A DNA stretch of 64,000 nt from Micrococcales bacterium (lineage in GTDB: Bacteria; Actinomycetota; Actinomycetes; S36-B12; UBA10799). The notes beneath the pieces were generated by a model, which worked only from the letters and a program-made list of their open reading frames with translations, was not told where the DNA came from and searched no databases. The DNA is taken from assembly GCA_016703125.1 (NCBI GenBank), contig JADJCR010000005.1, forward strand, positions 251,441 through 315,440, in the 5' to 3' direction. Below, in pieces: positions 52,758 through 61,657 of this stretch (position 1 is its first letter; each line of letters begins with the position of its first letter). Position numbers and translations under genes: made by a program.

Positions 52758-53778
52758 CCTCGACCCAGCGGTCGAGCAACCGGGCGGCGGCGCCGCTGTC
52801 CAACGCCTCGTTCACCCGGGCCACCCCCTCGTCGAGCCGGGAACGCAGATCGGCCTCCGGCGAACCGACGGCCGCCCAGGCCGCCCAGGCCGCAGCCGCG
52901 TTCGCGACCACCACGTCGCGGACCGGACCCCCACCGCCTGCGAAGACCTCCCGCGCCAGGTCAGCGTTACGCGCGGCGTCCCCGCCTCGCAGGGCCGACA
53001 ACGGCGAGCGGGCCACCGAGAAGGTCTCCGGGGTGAACTGCGTAGTGGTCACCCGCTGGCCGGTGGCGTCCCAGACCGTGGTCGGCCCTTCCGTACTGAT
53101 CTCGTCCAGACCGTCCAGGCCGCGCACGACGAGCGCCCGCACGCCTTGTTTGTGCAGCACGTCGGCCATCACCGAGGCCATGGGCTCGAAGGCGCAGCCG
53201 ACCAGCGCAGCCGCGGGGCGGGCCGGGTTGGCCAGCGGGCCGAGGATGTTGAAGAACGTCGGGATGGCCAGGTCCTTGCGCGCCTGACCGGCGAATCGCA
53301 GTGCGGGGTGGAACACCGGGGCGAAGCAGAACGCGATACCCGCCTGTTCCAAGCACGGCCCTACCGCAGCCGCCGGAAGGTCGATCACCACCCCGAGCGC
53401 TTCCAGGACGTCCGCGGACCCCGATTGCGAGGAGGCCGCCCGGTTGCCGTGTTTGACCACCCTCGCACCCGCGGCTGCCACCACGACGGCGGACATGGTG
53501 GACACGTTCACGGTGTGGGCACGGTCACCTCCGGTGCCGACAACGTCCAGCACCGGCCCGGGCACCGCCACCGAGGTGGCGTGCTCGAGCATCACCGACA
53601 GCAGGTCGATGACCTCCTCGGGCGTCTCGTCCTTGGCCCGCATGAGCACCGCGAACGCCGCGATCTGGGCCGGGGTGGCACGATCCTCGAGGATCTCCTC
53701 CATGGCCCACTGCGTCTGCTCGGGCTGCAGTTGCCGACGGGCGAACAGCGCGGAGAAGATCTGGGGCCACTCGGTCAT
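52735..53778 (-). CDS. trpD: Anthranilate phosphoribosyltransferase
   Basis: Tryptophan biosynthesis enzyme joining anthranilate and PRPP; 347 aa. Motifs: LDVVGTGGDRAHTVNVST (PRPP loop), VVKHGNRAASSQSGSADVLE, ALGVVIDLP, FFNILGPLANPARP (substrate site) and GLDGLDEISTEGPT. Uninterrupted. It stands apart from other trp genes, as in many actinobacteria, and lies 46 bp after the receiver-like gene. Confidence 0.96.
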   Translation of the reverse strand: MTEWPQIFSALFARRQLQPEQTQWAMEEILEDRATPAQIAAFAVLMRAKDETPEEVIDLLSVMLEHATSVAVPGPVLDVVGTGGDRAHTVNVSTMSAVVVAAAGARVVKHGNRAASSQSGSADVLEALGVVIDLPAAAVGPCLEQAGIAFCFAPVFHPALRFAGQARKDLAIPTFFNILGPLANPARPAAALVGCAFEPMASVMADVLHKQGVRALVVRGLDGLDEISTEGPTTVWDATGQRVTTTQFTPETFSVARSPLSALRGGDAARNADLAREVFAGGGGPVRDVVVANAAAAWAAWAAVGSPEADLRSRLDEGVARVNEALDSGAAARLLDRWVEVSRALQG

Positions 53779-53824
53779 GTCGGCAGCCTACGTAACCTGG
53801 ACCGCAAACGGCGGGGCGGGTTGA

Positions 53825-54229
53825 TCAGCCCGCGTCGAGCGCCACCCGTGGGCGCAGGAGATCGGTTACGGCCTTCGCCATCGACATCGGCTCGATGGGG
53901 TGCGAAACCACGGCGTCCGCCCGTGACCACGTCGCCAGCCACGCGTCCTGCGGCCGGCCCACCACCACCAGGATCGGAGGTGCCTTGAACAACTCGTCCT
54001 TGAGTTGCCGGCAGACCCCCATGCCGCCGGCCGGGGAGGCTTCCCCGTCCAGGATCAGCAGGTCGAACCCCCCGGTGTCGGCGGTGCGGATGACCATCGG
54101 CTCGGTGGCGACTTCGACGTACTCGACCTCGGGCAGTTCCCGCGAGGGCCGGCGGCCGAGGGCCAGCAGGATCTGCTGACGGGTATCCAAGTTGTCGCTG
54201 TAGACGAGGACCTTCAACCTGCGCGCCAT
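53825..54229 (-). CDS. Receiver-domain-like protein
   Basis: 134 aa. RRLKVLVYSDNLDTRQQILL, then GGFDLLILDGEASPAGGMGV with an Asp at the phosphoacceptor position, and ADAVVSHPIEPMSMAKAVTD at the end. The acidic pair of the first strand is reduced to one Asp (YSDN) and the conserved Lys is not evident, so phosphorylation is doubtful. No output domain. ATG 54229 with a TAGCAT -10 7 nt upstream. Probably transcribed with trpD; a comparable gene is found beside trpD/ctaE in other actinobacteria. Confidence 0.8.
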   Translation of the reverse strand: MARRLKVLVYSDNLDTRQQILLALGRRPSRELPEVEYVEVATEPMVIRTADTGGFDLLILDGEASPAGGMGVCRQLKDELFKAPPILVVVGRPQDAWLATWSRADAVVSHPIEPMSMAKAVTDLLRPRVALDAG

Positions 54230-54236
54230 GCTCCTG

Positions 54237-54242
54237 ATGCTA
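54237..54242 (-). promoter_or_regulatory. -10 element of the receiver-like gene (leaderless)
   Basis: TAGCAT on the minus strand ends 7 nt before the ATG at 54229. Confidence 0.5.
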
Positions 54243-54471
54243 GTGGCCCTCGCGCCCCGCCGTACGGTCAGGAGGCCGCGGCGCCCGGGCGACCGTGAGT
54301 GTGGAAAACAGCAGGAGGTGCCAAGCACCCGGCCACACCGCGCGCAACCTCGCTTGTGGCGGACCGGAGCGCAGCGGACGCCGAGCGGCTGATTCCGTGC
54401 TCAGGAGAGGCCGAATCCGGAAAAATGCCGCGGAATCGGGGGGTCGTTCGGTTTGGGAGGCGTAAACCTGC

Positions 54472-54477
54472 CAGAAT
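54472..54477 (+). promoter_or_regulatory. -10-like element of ctaE (leaderless)
   Basis: CAGAAT ends 7 nt before the GTG at 54485. No ribosome binding site is present. The ctaE-qcrCAB message is probably leaderless. Confidence 0.45.
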
Positions 54478-54484
54478 CGCACCC

Positions 54485-55093
54485 GTGGCTAATGCATCTG
54501 CTGTGACGACCCGGTTGGCGCCGGTCGGTCATGTCGACCGTCCGAACAACGTGGCCATCGGAACGATCATCTGGCTCGCTAGCGAGTTGATGTTCTTCGC
54601 GGCTCTGTTCGCGATGTACTTCACGCTGCGGTCAGTGAACCCCGAGATCTGGGCCGTCGACACCTCACTGCTCAACGTCCCCTTCGCAACGGTCAACACC
54701 ACGATCCTGGTCCTCAGTTCTGTGACCTGTCAGATGGGTGTGTTCGCCGCCGAGCGGGGAGACGTGAAGAGCCTGCGCAAATGGTTCATCATCACCTTCA
54801 TCATGGGCTCGGTCTTCATCGGCGGCCAGGTCACGGAGTACACCGAACTGGTGCACCAGGGCCTGACCATGTCGAGTTCGGCCTACGGCTCGGTGTTCTA
54901 CCTCACCACCGGATTCCACGGCCTGCACGTGACCGGCGGGCTCATCGCCTTCCTGTTCGTGCTCGCCCGCACCTATGTCGCTAAGCGGTTCACGCATGAA
55001 CAGGCGACGTCGGCGATTGTCGTGTCGTACTACTGGCATTTCGTCGATGTCGTCTGGATCGCCCTGTTCGCCACCATTTACCTGGTCAAGTGA
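54485..55093 (+). CDS. ctaE: Cytochrome c oxidase subunit III
   Basis: Subunit III of the aa3 oxidase, 202 aa, five membrane helices. Signatures: [25 protein letters not shown]-like [27 protein letters not shown] and the C-terminal [23 protein letters not shown] 54485 gives the standard actinobacterial start. It heads ctaE-qcrC-qcrA-qcrB, in which cytochrome bcc and aa3 form a supercomplex that oxidises menaquinol. Uninterrupted. Confidence 0.95.
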   Translation: MANASAVTTRLAPVGHVDRPNNVAIGTIIWLASELMFFAALFAMYFTLRSVNPEIWAVDTSLLNVPFATVNTTILVLSSVTCQMGVFAAERGDVKSLRKWFIITFIMGSVFIGGQVTEYTELVHQGLTMSSSAYGSVFYLTTGFHGLHVTGGLIAFLFVLARTYVAKRFTHEQATSAIVVSYYWHFVDVVWIALFATIYLVK

Positions 55094-55104
55094 TGCGAGG
55101 TTCC

Positions 55105-55920
55105 ATGAAAAAGCGCAGTCGCAGGCGTTCCTGGGGCGCCGGGGCCCTGATGGGCGGGGCCCTGGTGCTGGTCGGCTCCGGCTATGCCGTGGTCAACGCA
55201 GAGACCACTCCCTCCCCCGAGCCCACCGTGGCTGCCGGGTCGATCGAGCAGGTCCAAGTCGGCCGCCAGCTGTTCCTCGAGGGCTGCTCGTCCTGCCACG
55301 GCCTTGAAGGCCAAGGCATCGCGGCGGACAATGCCAGCGGCGGAAACGGCGGGCCCTCGTTGATCGGCATGGGCGCCGCGTCCGTCGACTTCCAGGTCAG
55401 CACCGGCCACATGCCGCTGGCCGTCCCCGAGGCACAGGCTGGCCGCAAGACCCCGATCTACACCGAGTCTGAGATCGACGCTCTTGCCGCGTACGTCGCC
55501 ACGCTGGGACCCGGCCCGGCGAACCCCACAGAAGAGGAGTTGAACCTCGAGGGGGCCAACATCGCTGAGGGCGGCGAGATCTTCCGCACCAACTGCACCC
55601 AGTGCCACAACTTCGCCGGCAGCGGCGGTGCGCTGACCAACGGGCAGTACGCCCCGAGCCTCATGGACGCCACGCCCGAGCAGATCTGGCAGGCGATGAT
55701 CACCGGACCGCAGCAGATGCCGGTCTTCAGCAGCGAGACCATCACCCCTGAGGACAAGAAGAACCTGATCGCCTACGTCCAGTCGCTGAAGGTGGAGCCG
55801 AACAACGGGGGTCTCGCCCTCGGCCGGCTCGGGCCGGTGGCTGAAGGACTGTTCGCCTGGACCGCGGGCCTGTTGGCCCTCATCGCGGCCGCTGTCTGGA
55901 TCGGAGCCAAGGTCCGATGA
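55105..55920 (+). CDS. qcrC: Di-haem cytochrome c subunit QcrC
   Basis: Membrane-anchored cytochrome cc of the bcc complex, 271 aa. N-terminal signal anchor, two haem motifs CSSCH (61-65) and CTQCH (164-168), and a C-terminal helix (GLFAWTAGLLALIAAAVWIG). The double-haem form replaces a soluble cytochrome c and is diagnostic of actinobacteria. ATG 55105 (GAGG 5 nt upstream) is preferred to GTG 55090, which overlaps the ctaE stop. Its stop overlaps the qcrA ATG. Confidence 0.95.
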   Translation: MKKRSRRRSWGAGALMGGALVLVGSGYAVVNAETTPSPEPTVAAGSIEQVQVGRQLFLEGCSSCHGLEGQGIAADNASGGNGGPSLIGMGAASVDFQVSTGHMPLAVPEAQAGRKTPIYTESEIDALAAYVATLGPGPANPTEEELNLEGANIAEGGEIFRTNCTQCHNFAGSGGALTNGQYAPSLMDATPEQIWQAMITGPQQMPVFSSETITPEDKKNLIAYVQSLKVEPNNGGLALGRLGPVAEGLFAWTAGLLALIAAAVWIGAKVR

Positions 55921-56957
55921 GCACTCACGACAATCTGCCCGCCACCACGGGCGACGACGAGGCCGCCGCCATCGAGGCAGCCGTCGCGGCATTGCCGGCA
56001 CACCGGCCGCGTCGCACCGATGTGGACCCGAAGGCCGCCCGTCGCGCTGAGCGGCAAGTCTCCTTGATGTTCCTGGGTTCGGCCGTGATGACGGTGCTCT
56101 TCGTGGTCGCCTTCGTGGCGATCCCGATCGACCGCTCGGTCTACATCTGGGGCTTCGGCAGCGTCAACGCCAGCAACATCGCCCTCGGCGTGACCTTCGG
56201 CCTGGCGATCTTCCTCATCGGTGCCGGTGCCATCCACTGGTCCAAGAAGTTGATGAACGAGAAGGAAGAGGTGCAGCTTCGCCACCCGCTGTCCTCAACA
56301 GAGGAGGACCGGCAGGCGGCCGTCGAGGCCTTCGACACCTACTCGGCGGACTCCGGCTTCGCGCAGCGCCCCATCATCCGTCGCTCACTGCTCACGGCCA
56401 TGGCGCTGTTCCCGATCCCTTTGATCGTGATGCTGCGCGACCTCGGGCCGCTGCCGGGCACCATCCTGCGCGAGACGCTGTGGAAGCCCGGCTCCCGGAT
56501 CGTCGTCGATCCCACCGGTCGGCCCGTCCGGCCCTCGGATCTGGCCCTGGGCGGGCTCATCTCCGCGATGCCGGCGGACCTGCCGGAGGTCCAGCACGAG
56601 GAGGGCAACCTCAACGCCCGAGCGAAGGCCGCGATCATCCTGGTGCGCATGGAGCCGCAGGAGATCGTCTCCCAGCAGGGCGAGAACTGGGACTACGGCG
56701 GCATCCTCGCCTTCTCCAAGATCTGTACCCACGTGGGCTGTCCGATTGCGCTCTACGAACAACGGACGCATCATTTGTTGTGTCCCTGTCACCAGTCGAC
56801 GTTCGACCTGAGTGACGCCGGCAACGTCGTTTTCGGGCCTGCGGCTCGCCGGTTACCGCAACTACCAATAACGATTGACCCCGAAGGGTACCTCGTCGCC
56901 AAGGACGGCTTCGCAGAACCTGTGGGTCCGAGCTTCTGGGAGCGTGGCGACGCATGA
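55917..56957 (+). CDS. qcrA: Rieske iron-sulfur subunit QcrA
   Basis: 346-aa Rieske protein of the actinobacterial type with three N-terminal membrane helices (about 50-70, 88-106 and 158-174). The [2Fe-2S] ligands are CTHVGC (270-275) and CPCH (289-292). Coupled by ATGA overlaps to both qcrC and qcrB. Confidence 0.96.
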   Translation: MSTHDNLPATTGDDEAAAIEAAVAALPAHRPRRTDVDPKAARRAERQVSLMFLGSAVMTVLFVVAFVAIPIDRSVYIWGFGSVNASNIALGVTFGLAIFLIGAGAIHWSKKLMNEKEEVQLRHPLSSTEEDRQAAVEAFDTYSADSGFAQRPIIRRSLLTAMALFPIPLIVMLRDLGPLPGTILRETLWKPGSRIVVDPTGRPVRPSDLALGGLISAMPADLPEVQHEEGNLNARAKAAIILVRMEPQEIVSQQGENWDYGGILAFSKICTHVGCPIALYEQRTHHLLCPCHQSTFDLSDAGNVVFGPAARRLPQLPITIDPEGYLVAKDGFAEPVGPSFWERGDA

Positions 56958-58651
56958 GCGCGACGGTGAACACGGCAGGCAAGACGGTGCGCTGGGTGGA
57001 TGACCGCCTGGGGTCGAGCAAGTTCCTCAAGAAGCAGATGGGCAAGGTGTTCCCCGAGCACTGGTCGTTCATGCTCGGCGAGATCGCCCTGTACAGCTTC
57101 ATCGTGGTGCTGCTGTCGGGCGTCTACCTCACGCTGTTCTTCAAACCGTCGATGATTGAGATCGCCTACAACGGCTCCTACGTGCCGCTCAAGGGCGTGG
57201 AGATGTCCGAGGCGTACGCCTCCACCCTGAACATCTCCTTCGACATCCGCGGCGGCCTGCTCATGCGCCAGGTGCACCACTGGGGTGCCCTGTTCTTCGT
57301 CGCGGCGATCACGGTGCACCTGTGCCGCGTCTTCTTCACCGGCGCCTTCCGCAAGCCACGCGAGATGAACTGGGTGATCGGCGTCGGCCTGCTCACCATG
57401 GCCCTGCTGGCCGGCTTCGCGGGCTACTCCCTGCCCGACGATCTGCTGTCCGGTACCGGGCTGCGCATCGCGCAGGGCATCATGCTCTCCATCCCGCTGG
57501 TGGGCACGTACCTCAGCTTCTTCGTGTTCGGTGGCGAGTTCCCGGGCACGGACTTCATCAGCCGCTTGTACGCGGTCCATATCCTGCTCGTGCCTGGCCT
57601 GATCCTGGCGCTGCTCACCGCGCACCTGATCATGGTCTGGTACCAGAAGCACACGCAGTTCCCCGGTCCCGGCCGCACGAACGACAACGTCGTCGGCTAC
57701 CGGCTCCTACCGATCTACACGGCGAAGGCCGGCGGCTTCTTCTTCGTGGTCTTCGGCATCATCACCCTGATCTCGGGCCTGGTCACGATCAACCCGATCT
57801 GGCTCTACGGCCCCTACACACCCGACCAAGTCACGGCAGGCGCCCAGCCCGACTGGTACATCGGGTTCCTCGAAGGGGCACTGCGGATGATGCCCAACGT
57901 GGAATGGGTCATCTTCGGATACACGATCAGCTGGAACATTCTCGTCCCGGCTGCCATCCTCCCCGGCATCCTCTTCACCGTCATGGGCCTGTACCCGTGG
58001 ATCGAACAGTGGGCGACCGGCGACAAGTCCGAGCACCACCTGCTCGACCGGCCTCGCAACGCTCCGGTCCGCACTGCACTCGGTGCCATGGCCCTTTCGT
58101 TCTACATCCTGTTGTGGATCGGTGGTGGCAACGACCTGATCGCCAGCTTCTTCGACTTGTCGATCCACGCGATCACGTGGTTCCTGCGGGGGGCGATCTT
58201 CGTCGTACCGCCGCTGGTCTTCATCGCCACGAAGCGGATCTGTCTGGGCCTGCAGCGCCGCGATCGGGACAAGCTGCTCCACGGCATGGAGACCGGCAAC
58301 ATCCTGCGCCTTCCGCACGGTGAGTTCATCGAGATCCACGCACCCATCTCCGACGAGGAGAAGGCCGTGCTCATGTCCAAGCCGGACCGTGCACCGCTGC
58401 CGATGCCCGAAGGGATCGACGAGAACGGTGTGCGGCAACCCGGTGCCCGCAAGAAGCGGCTGCAGGCGAAACTCTCGAACTTCTTCTACGCCGACAACAT
58501 TCCGTTGCCGACGCGCGCAGAACTCGAGGCTGCCGAGGCCCACCTGCGTCACGAGGTCGAGGAAGCTGCCCCGGTGATGGCGGAGGACCGTCGCCTGGTC
58601 CCGGCGCACGACGGATCCGTACTTCACGATCCCGTCATCGACGACAAGTAG
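56954..58651 (+). CDS. qcrB: Cytochrome b subunit QcrB
   Basis: 565-aa menaquinol-oxidising cytochrome b. Haem His pairs lie in RQVHHWGALFFVAAITVHLC and ILALLTAHLIMVWYQKHTQF. NPIWLYGPYTPDQVTAGAQP followed by DWYIGFLEGALR is the quinol-site region (PDWY as the PEWY equivalent). A long C-terminal extension of about 140 residues after the last helix is typical of actinobacteria. A 19-bp terminator hairpin starts at the base after the stop. Confidence 0.97.
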   Translation: MSATVNTAGKTVRWVDDRLGSSKFLKKQMGKVFPEHWSFMLGEIALYSFIVVLLSGVYLTLFFKPSMIEIAYNGSYVPLKGVEMSEAYASTLNISFDIRGGLLMRQVHHWGALFFVAAITVHLCRVFFTGAFRKPREMNWVIGVGLLTMALLAGFAGYSLPDDLLSGTGLRIAQGIMLSIPLVGTYLSFFVFGGEFPGTDFISRLYAVHILLVPGLILALLTAHLIMVWYQKHTQFPGPGRTNDNVVGYRLLPIYTAKAGGFFFVVFGIITLISGLVTINPIWLYGPYTPDQVTAGAQPDWYIGFLEGALRMMPNVEWVIFGYTISWNILVPAAILPGILFTVMGLYPWIEQWATGDKSEHHLLDRPRNAPVRTALGAMALSFYILLWIGGGNDLIASFFDLSIHAITWFLRGAIFVVPPLVFIATKRICLGLQRRDRDKLLHGMETGNILRLPHGEFIEIHAPISDEEKAVLMSKPDRAPLPMPEGIDENGVRQPGARKKRLQAKLSNFFYADNIPLPTRAELEAAEAHLRHEVEEAAPVMAEDRRLVPAHDGSVLHDPVIDDK

Positions 58652-58706
58652 ACACGCAGACGAGGGCGCCGCTCCCCTGGTGGGGCCGGCGCCCTCGTCT
58701 GCGTGT
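58652..58706 (+). terminator. Strong hairpin terminator after qcrB
   Basis: ACACGCAGACGAGGGCGCC (58652-58670) and GGCGCCCTCGTCTGCGTGT (58688-58706) are perfectly complementary over 19 bp, with a 17-nt loop. It begins right after the qcrB TAG. No T-run follows. Confidence 0.9.
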
Positions 58707-58757
58707 GCGGGTCTCCTCCGGTCCGTGAGAAGGTCCCAACTGCCCAGCGCTTGGCTC

Positions 58758-58763
58758 TAGGCT
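58758..58763 (+). promoter_or_regulatory. -10 element of the acetyltransferase gene (leaderless)
   Basis: TAGGCT ends 7 nt before the GTG at 58771. Confidence 0.6.
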
Positions 58764-58770
58764 CGGGGCT

Positions 58771-59324
58771 GTGTCACAGATGCGCGACCGGATGCGGGCG
58801 GGTGAGTTGTACAAAGCCGACGACCCAGAACTCACCGGCGATCATCTGCGCTGTCAGCACCTCCTGGCCCGCTACAACGAGACCTCAGCCGAGCAGGATG
58901 TCCTGCGTGAGGCGCTTCTGCGCGAACTGCTCGGAACCTGTGGAACCGGGTCGTCGTCAAACCGCCGTTCCGCTGCGACTACGGCCAGTACATCCACATC
59001 GGGGATCACACGTTCATCAACTACGACGCCATGCTGCTGGACGTCAGGGACATCCGGATCGGGGCGCACTGCCAGATCGCGCCGCGGGTACAGATCCTGA
59101 CCGCCACCCACCCCTTGGACCCGGAACTGCGCCGCGATGGCTGGGAGTCCGGCGAGCCGGTGACCATCGGCGACAACGTCTGGCTGGGTGCAGGCACCAT
59201 CGTGCTGCCGGGCGTCAGCATCGGAGACAACACGGTGGTGGGTGCCGGCGCGGTGGTGAGCCGGGATCTCCCCGCCGACTGCGTCGCGGTGGGCAGTCCA
59301 GCCCGTGTCATCCGCCGCATCTAG
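58771..59324 (+). CDS. Maltose/galactoside O-acetyltransferase family protein (frameshifted)
   Basis: Left-handed beta-helix acetyltransferase, about 184 aa, the usual length for Maa/LacA/NodL. N-terminal Mac domain: MRAGELYKADDPELTGDHLR and CQHLLARYNETSAEQ. Then, in other frames, PPFRCDYGQYIHIGDHTFIN, catalytic His in ILTATHPLDPELR, and IGDNVWLGAGTIVLPGVSIG with GDNTVVGAGAVVSRDLPADC. The frame changes near 58935-58945 before VVVKPPF. Substrate is probably a sugar; acetyl-CoA is the donor. The gene's TAG stop is part of the next gene's -10. Confidence 0.88.
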
Positions 59325-59327
59325 GCT
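59322..59327 (+). promoter_or_regulatory. -10 element overlapping the acetyltransferase stop codon
   Basis: TAGGCT ends 7 nt before a GTG at 59335; its TAG is also the stop codon of the acetyltransferase gene. Confidence 0.5.
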
Positions 59328-59334
59328 GACGGGT

Positions 59335-59813
59335 GTGAGCGCGCCCCACCCCGGCCGGGGTGACCGTGTGGCAGCGCCCGACGGACTTCGGCCGCGGATC
59401 TACTGCTGGCTGGCGCGCAAGCCCGACCACGCAGAACCGGGAACTGTGTGTTTCGGCCACGTCGAACTGGTCCGGGTCGCGGACTCCAGCTGGATAGGCG
59501 CCTCGGGGCTGGAGATGGTCGCGGTCCAGTTCCTTAGCAGCTGGGACTGGCCGCGGTGCTGCTCGTAGTGAGGCCTGGATGTTCGGCTACCTGGCCTCAC
59601 TCATCGGGCTTCCCACCCGTGGAGTCGGCGAGGGTCCGCTCCGCAACTGTCACGCCATCGACGTGCACGGCCCGGTCAGCACATCGATTCCCTCGACCAG
59701 CACCCCGGGTCGTCCAGATCGAGGAGAAGGATCACCTGTTCATCGCCGTGTCGGGCCAGGTCAACGTGCACCTGCCACTCGGCACCGAGTTGACCGCCCG
59801 CAGGCCGCAGTAG
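59335..59813 (+). CDS. Unidentified protein, broken by frameshifts
   Basis: Not recognised. High G/C at third positions marks three successive plus-strand frames as coding: SAPHPGRGDRVAAPDG and PGTVCFGHVELVRVADSSW from GTG 59335; then WMFGYLASLIGLPTRGVGEG and CHAIDVHGPVSTSIP after about 59560; then VVQIEEKDHLFIAVSGQVNV and HLPLGTELTARRPQ to the TAG at 59811-59813, after about 59708. The whole is about 160 aa. The leaderless-type -10 supports the start. Opposite-strand frames also stay open but have poor third-position bias. No function can be given. Confidence 0.5.
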
Positions 59814-59896
59814 ATTCACCTCGTTGTCCTTCTGGGCCGACGACCCGGCTGCAGCAAGGAACGCCATCCAGTCCCGGCTCGTCCCGCGACAGGGGC

Positions 59897-61088
59897 TCAA
59901 GCGGCGGGGGTACCGGTCGTGTCGGTCTGCACAGGGCCGGTCTTGGAGTCCTTCAGCCAGTCCTTCCAGGCCACGTTCCACTCGGTGATGCCGTTGCCCA
60001 GGTCCTGCTCCCGACCGGTGTTCTTGACCACGATGACGTCGCCCACCCGTGAGTTCTGGAACAGCCAGTACGCGTTGTCAGTGCTCAAGCCGACACATCC
60101 GTGGCCGACGTTGGCATAACCCTGGGATCCGACCGACCACGGGGCCGCGTGGACGAACTCCCCGGAATTCGTGATCCGCATCGCCCAGTTCACGTCGAGG
60201 CGGTAGTACTCGGGGTCGTCCTCCGACGTCGTCCCACCGGTCGCCGCGTCCATCACCACGAAGTCAGGCTTCTCGGTGATGACTCCTTGATGCCCTGCCG
60301 GGTCTCGAAACCGGGCTTGCCGCTGGTCGCCGGGAAGGTCTTCACGACCTTGCCGTTCTTCTTCACGGTCATGGTGTGCTTGTACGCGTTGTAGGTGGAC
60401 ACCGTAAGGTCGCCGGTCTTGCAGGACACCGCCCGGTTCTCCGCGCCATAGGCACCAGGACCGGTCTTGATCCCCTTCAGGGGCATCGAGACCTCGATCT
60501 TCGTGTTAGCCGGCCAGTACTTCTTCGGGCGGAACACAACCTAGTCGGACTCCCACGCCCAAGCCCCGGTCCGGCCTGCGAGGTCTTCACCTGCAGCTGC
60601 TCTTCGACGGCCTTCTTGTTCTTCACCGGCGCGTCGAAGGTCACCCGACCGGCATGCCGACACCGACGGTCACGTTGTCAGCGACGGACACCGTGCTGAT
60701 GTTCACGAGGGTCTGCGGGTTCACGGTCTTGATGTTCCGGTCGATCGTGGTGGGCGCGCCGGAGCTGTTGGTGGCGGTGGCCGCCGGTGTGCTGGCGCCG
60801 AAGTCCAGCGTCTTGGCCTTCGAGGTCAGGTGTTGCGTTCGGGTTGTGGCGGCCCCTTGAGAGGCCCTTGGGGCCGTTGACCGTCACGTCGGCCAGGGTG
60901 CCGTCCTCCGCCACCACCACGATGGGCTGGTTCACGGAGCCTTGCGGTCCCCGACGGCAGGATCTGCATGGACACCGCGGCCTGTTCGCCTGGGGCTGGC
61001 TGCGCGCGATGAGCGTCAGGCCGCAGCCAGCGACCAGCAACGCCGTGGCAGCAGCTCCGGCAACGGCAACATTACGCTTCACTGTCAT
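59897..61088 (-). CDS. L,D-transpeptidase lipoprotein (heavily frameshifted)
   Basis: About 397 aa, the length of mycobacterial Ldt enzymes. N-terminus TVKRNVAVAGAAATALLVAG ends in a lipobox (VAGC), so it is a lipoprotein. Ig-like domains follow (IVVVAEDGTLADVTVNGPKG; later VKNKKAVEEQLQVK), then the YkuD domain: AYKHTMTVKKNGKVVKTFPA, YRLDVNWAMRITNSGEFVHA and the catalytic GHGCVGLSTDNAYWLFQN with Cys and His. It forms 3-3 peptidoglycan cross-links. At least five frame changes lie between 60250 and 60990. ATG 61088 has GAGG 8 nt upstream. Confidence 0.86.
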
Positions 61089-61259
61089 CAAAGAAACCTC
61101 GCAACGATCTTTTGTCGATCCTGGCGTATGCACGCCCTGGACGGCTGACACGCCGACTCATTCCAGTGTGCCACGCAGGCGTCTCTTTCAAACCACCTGA
61201 TCGGCGGCGCGTGCGTGAGCCATGTCACCTGCGAGAGTCCACGGCGCGCTGTGCGAGCC

Positions 61260-61657
61260 TCAGTGGGCGAAGTCCCGGCGGTAGTACTCGAAAACCAGTC
61301 CAATGATGCTCAACATCAAGAGACCACACCTGCCAGCATCAGCCAGGTCGCGAAGATCAGCCCCAGGGCGATCAACATGGCGCTGAAGCCCATGGGCAGC
61401 GGCCACCACGACTGCGGGCTGAAGAAGCCGTAATCCGGGATCCGCTTCCTCCTGGTTCGCGACCTTGTCGTCCTCCGGACGGCTGTCGAGTCGCCGGGCC
61501 GTGTACAGCGAGTAGAAGGCCACCAGGGCGGTCATGAAGCCGGTGAAGGCCAGCGCAGGTGGTCCCCTGCCCAGTCCCGCGACCAGACGCCGTACACGAC
61601 GGACACAACGCCGAAGAAGACAGTGCCCAGGCCGAAGATGTATCCGGCGTGCTTCAC
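61260..61657 (-). CDS. ctaF: Cytochrome c oxidase subunit IV, CtaF (frameshifted)
   Basis: Small actinobacterial subunit of the aa3 oxidase, about 132 aa, four helices. Parts in successive frames: [20 protein letters not shown] and [32 protein letters not shown] followed by [39 protein letters not shown]; and the end [15 protein letters not shown]. Breaks are near 61560, 61435 and 61325. GTG 61657 overlaps the ctaD stop (GTGA), as is usual for ctaD-ctaF. Confidence 0.88.
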
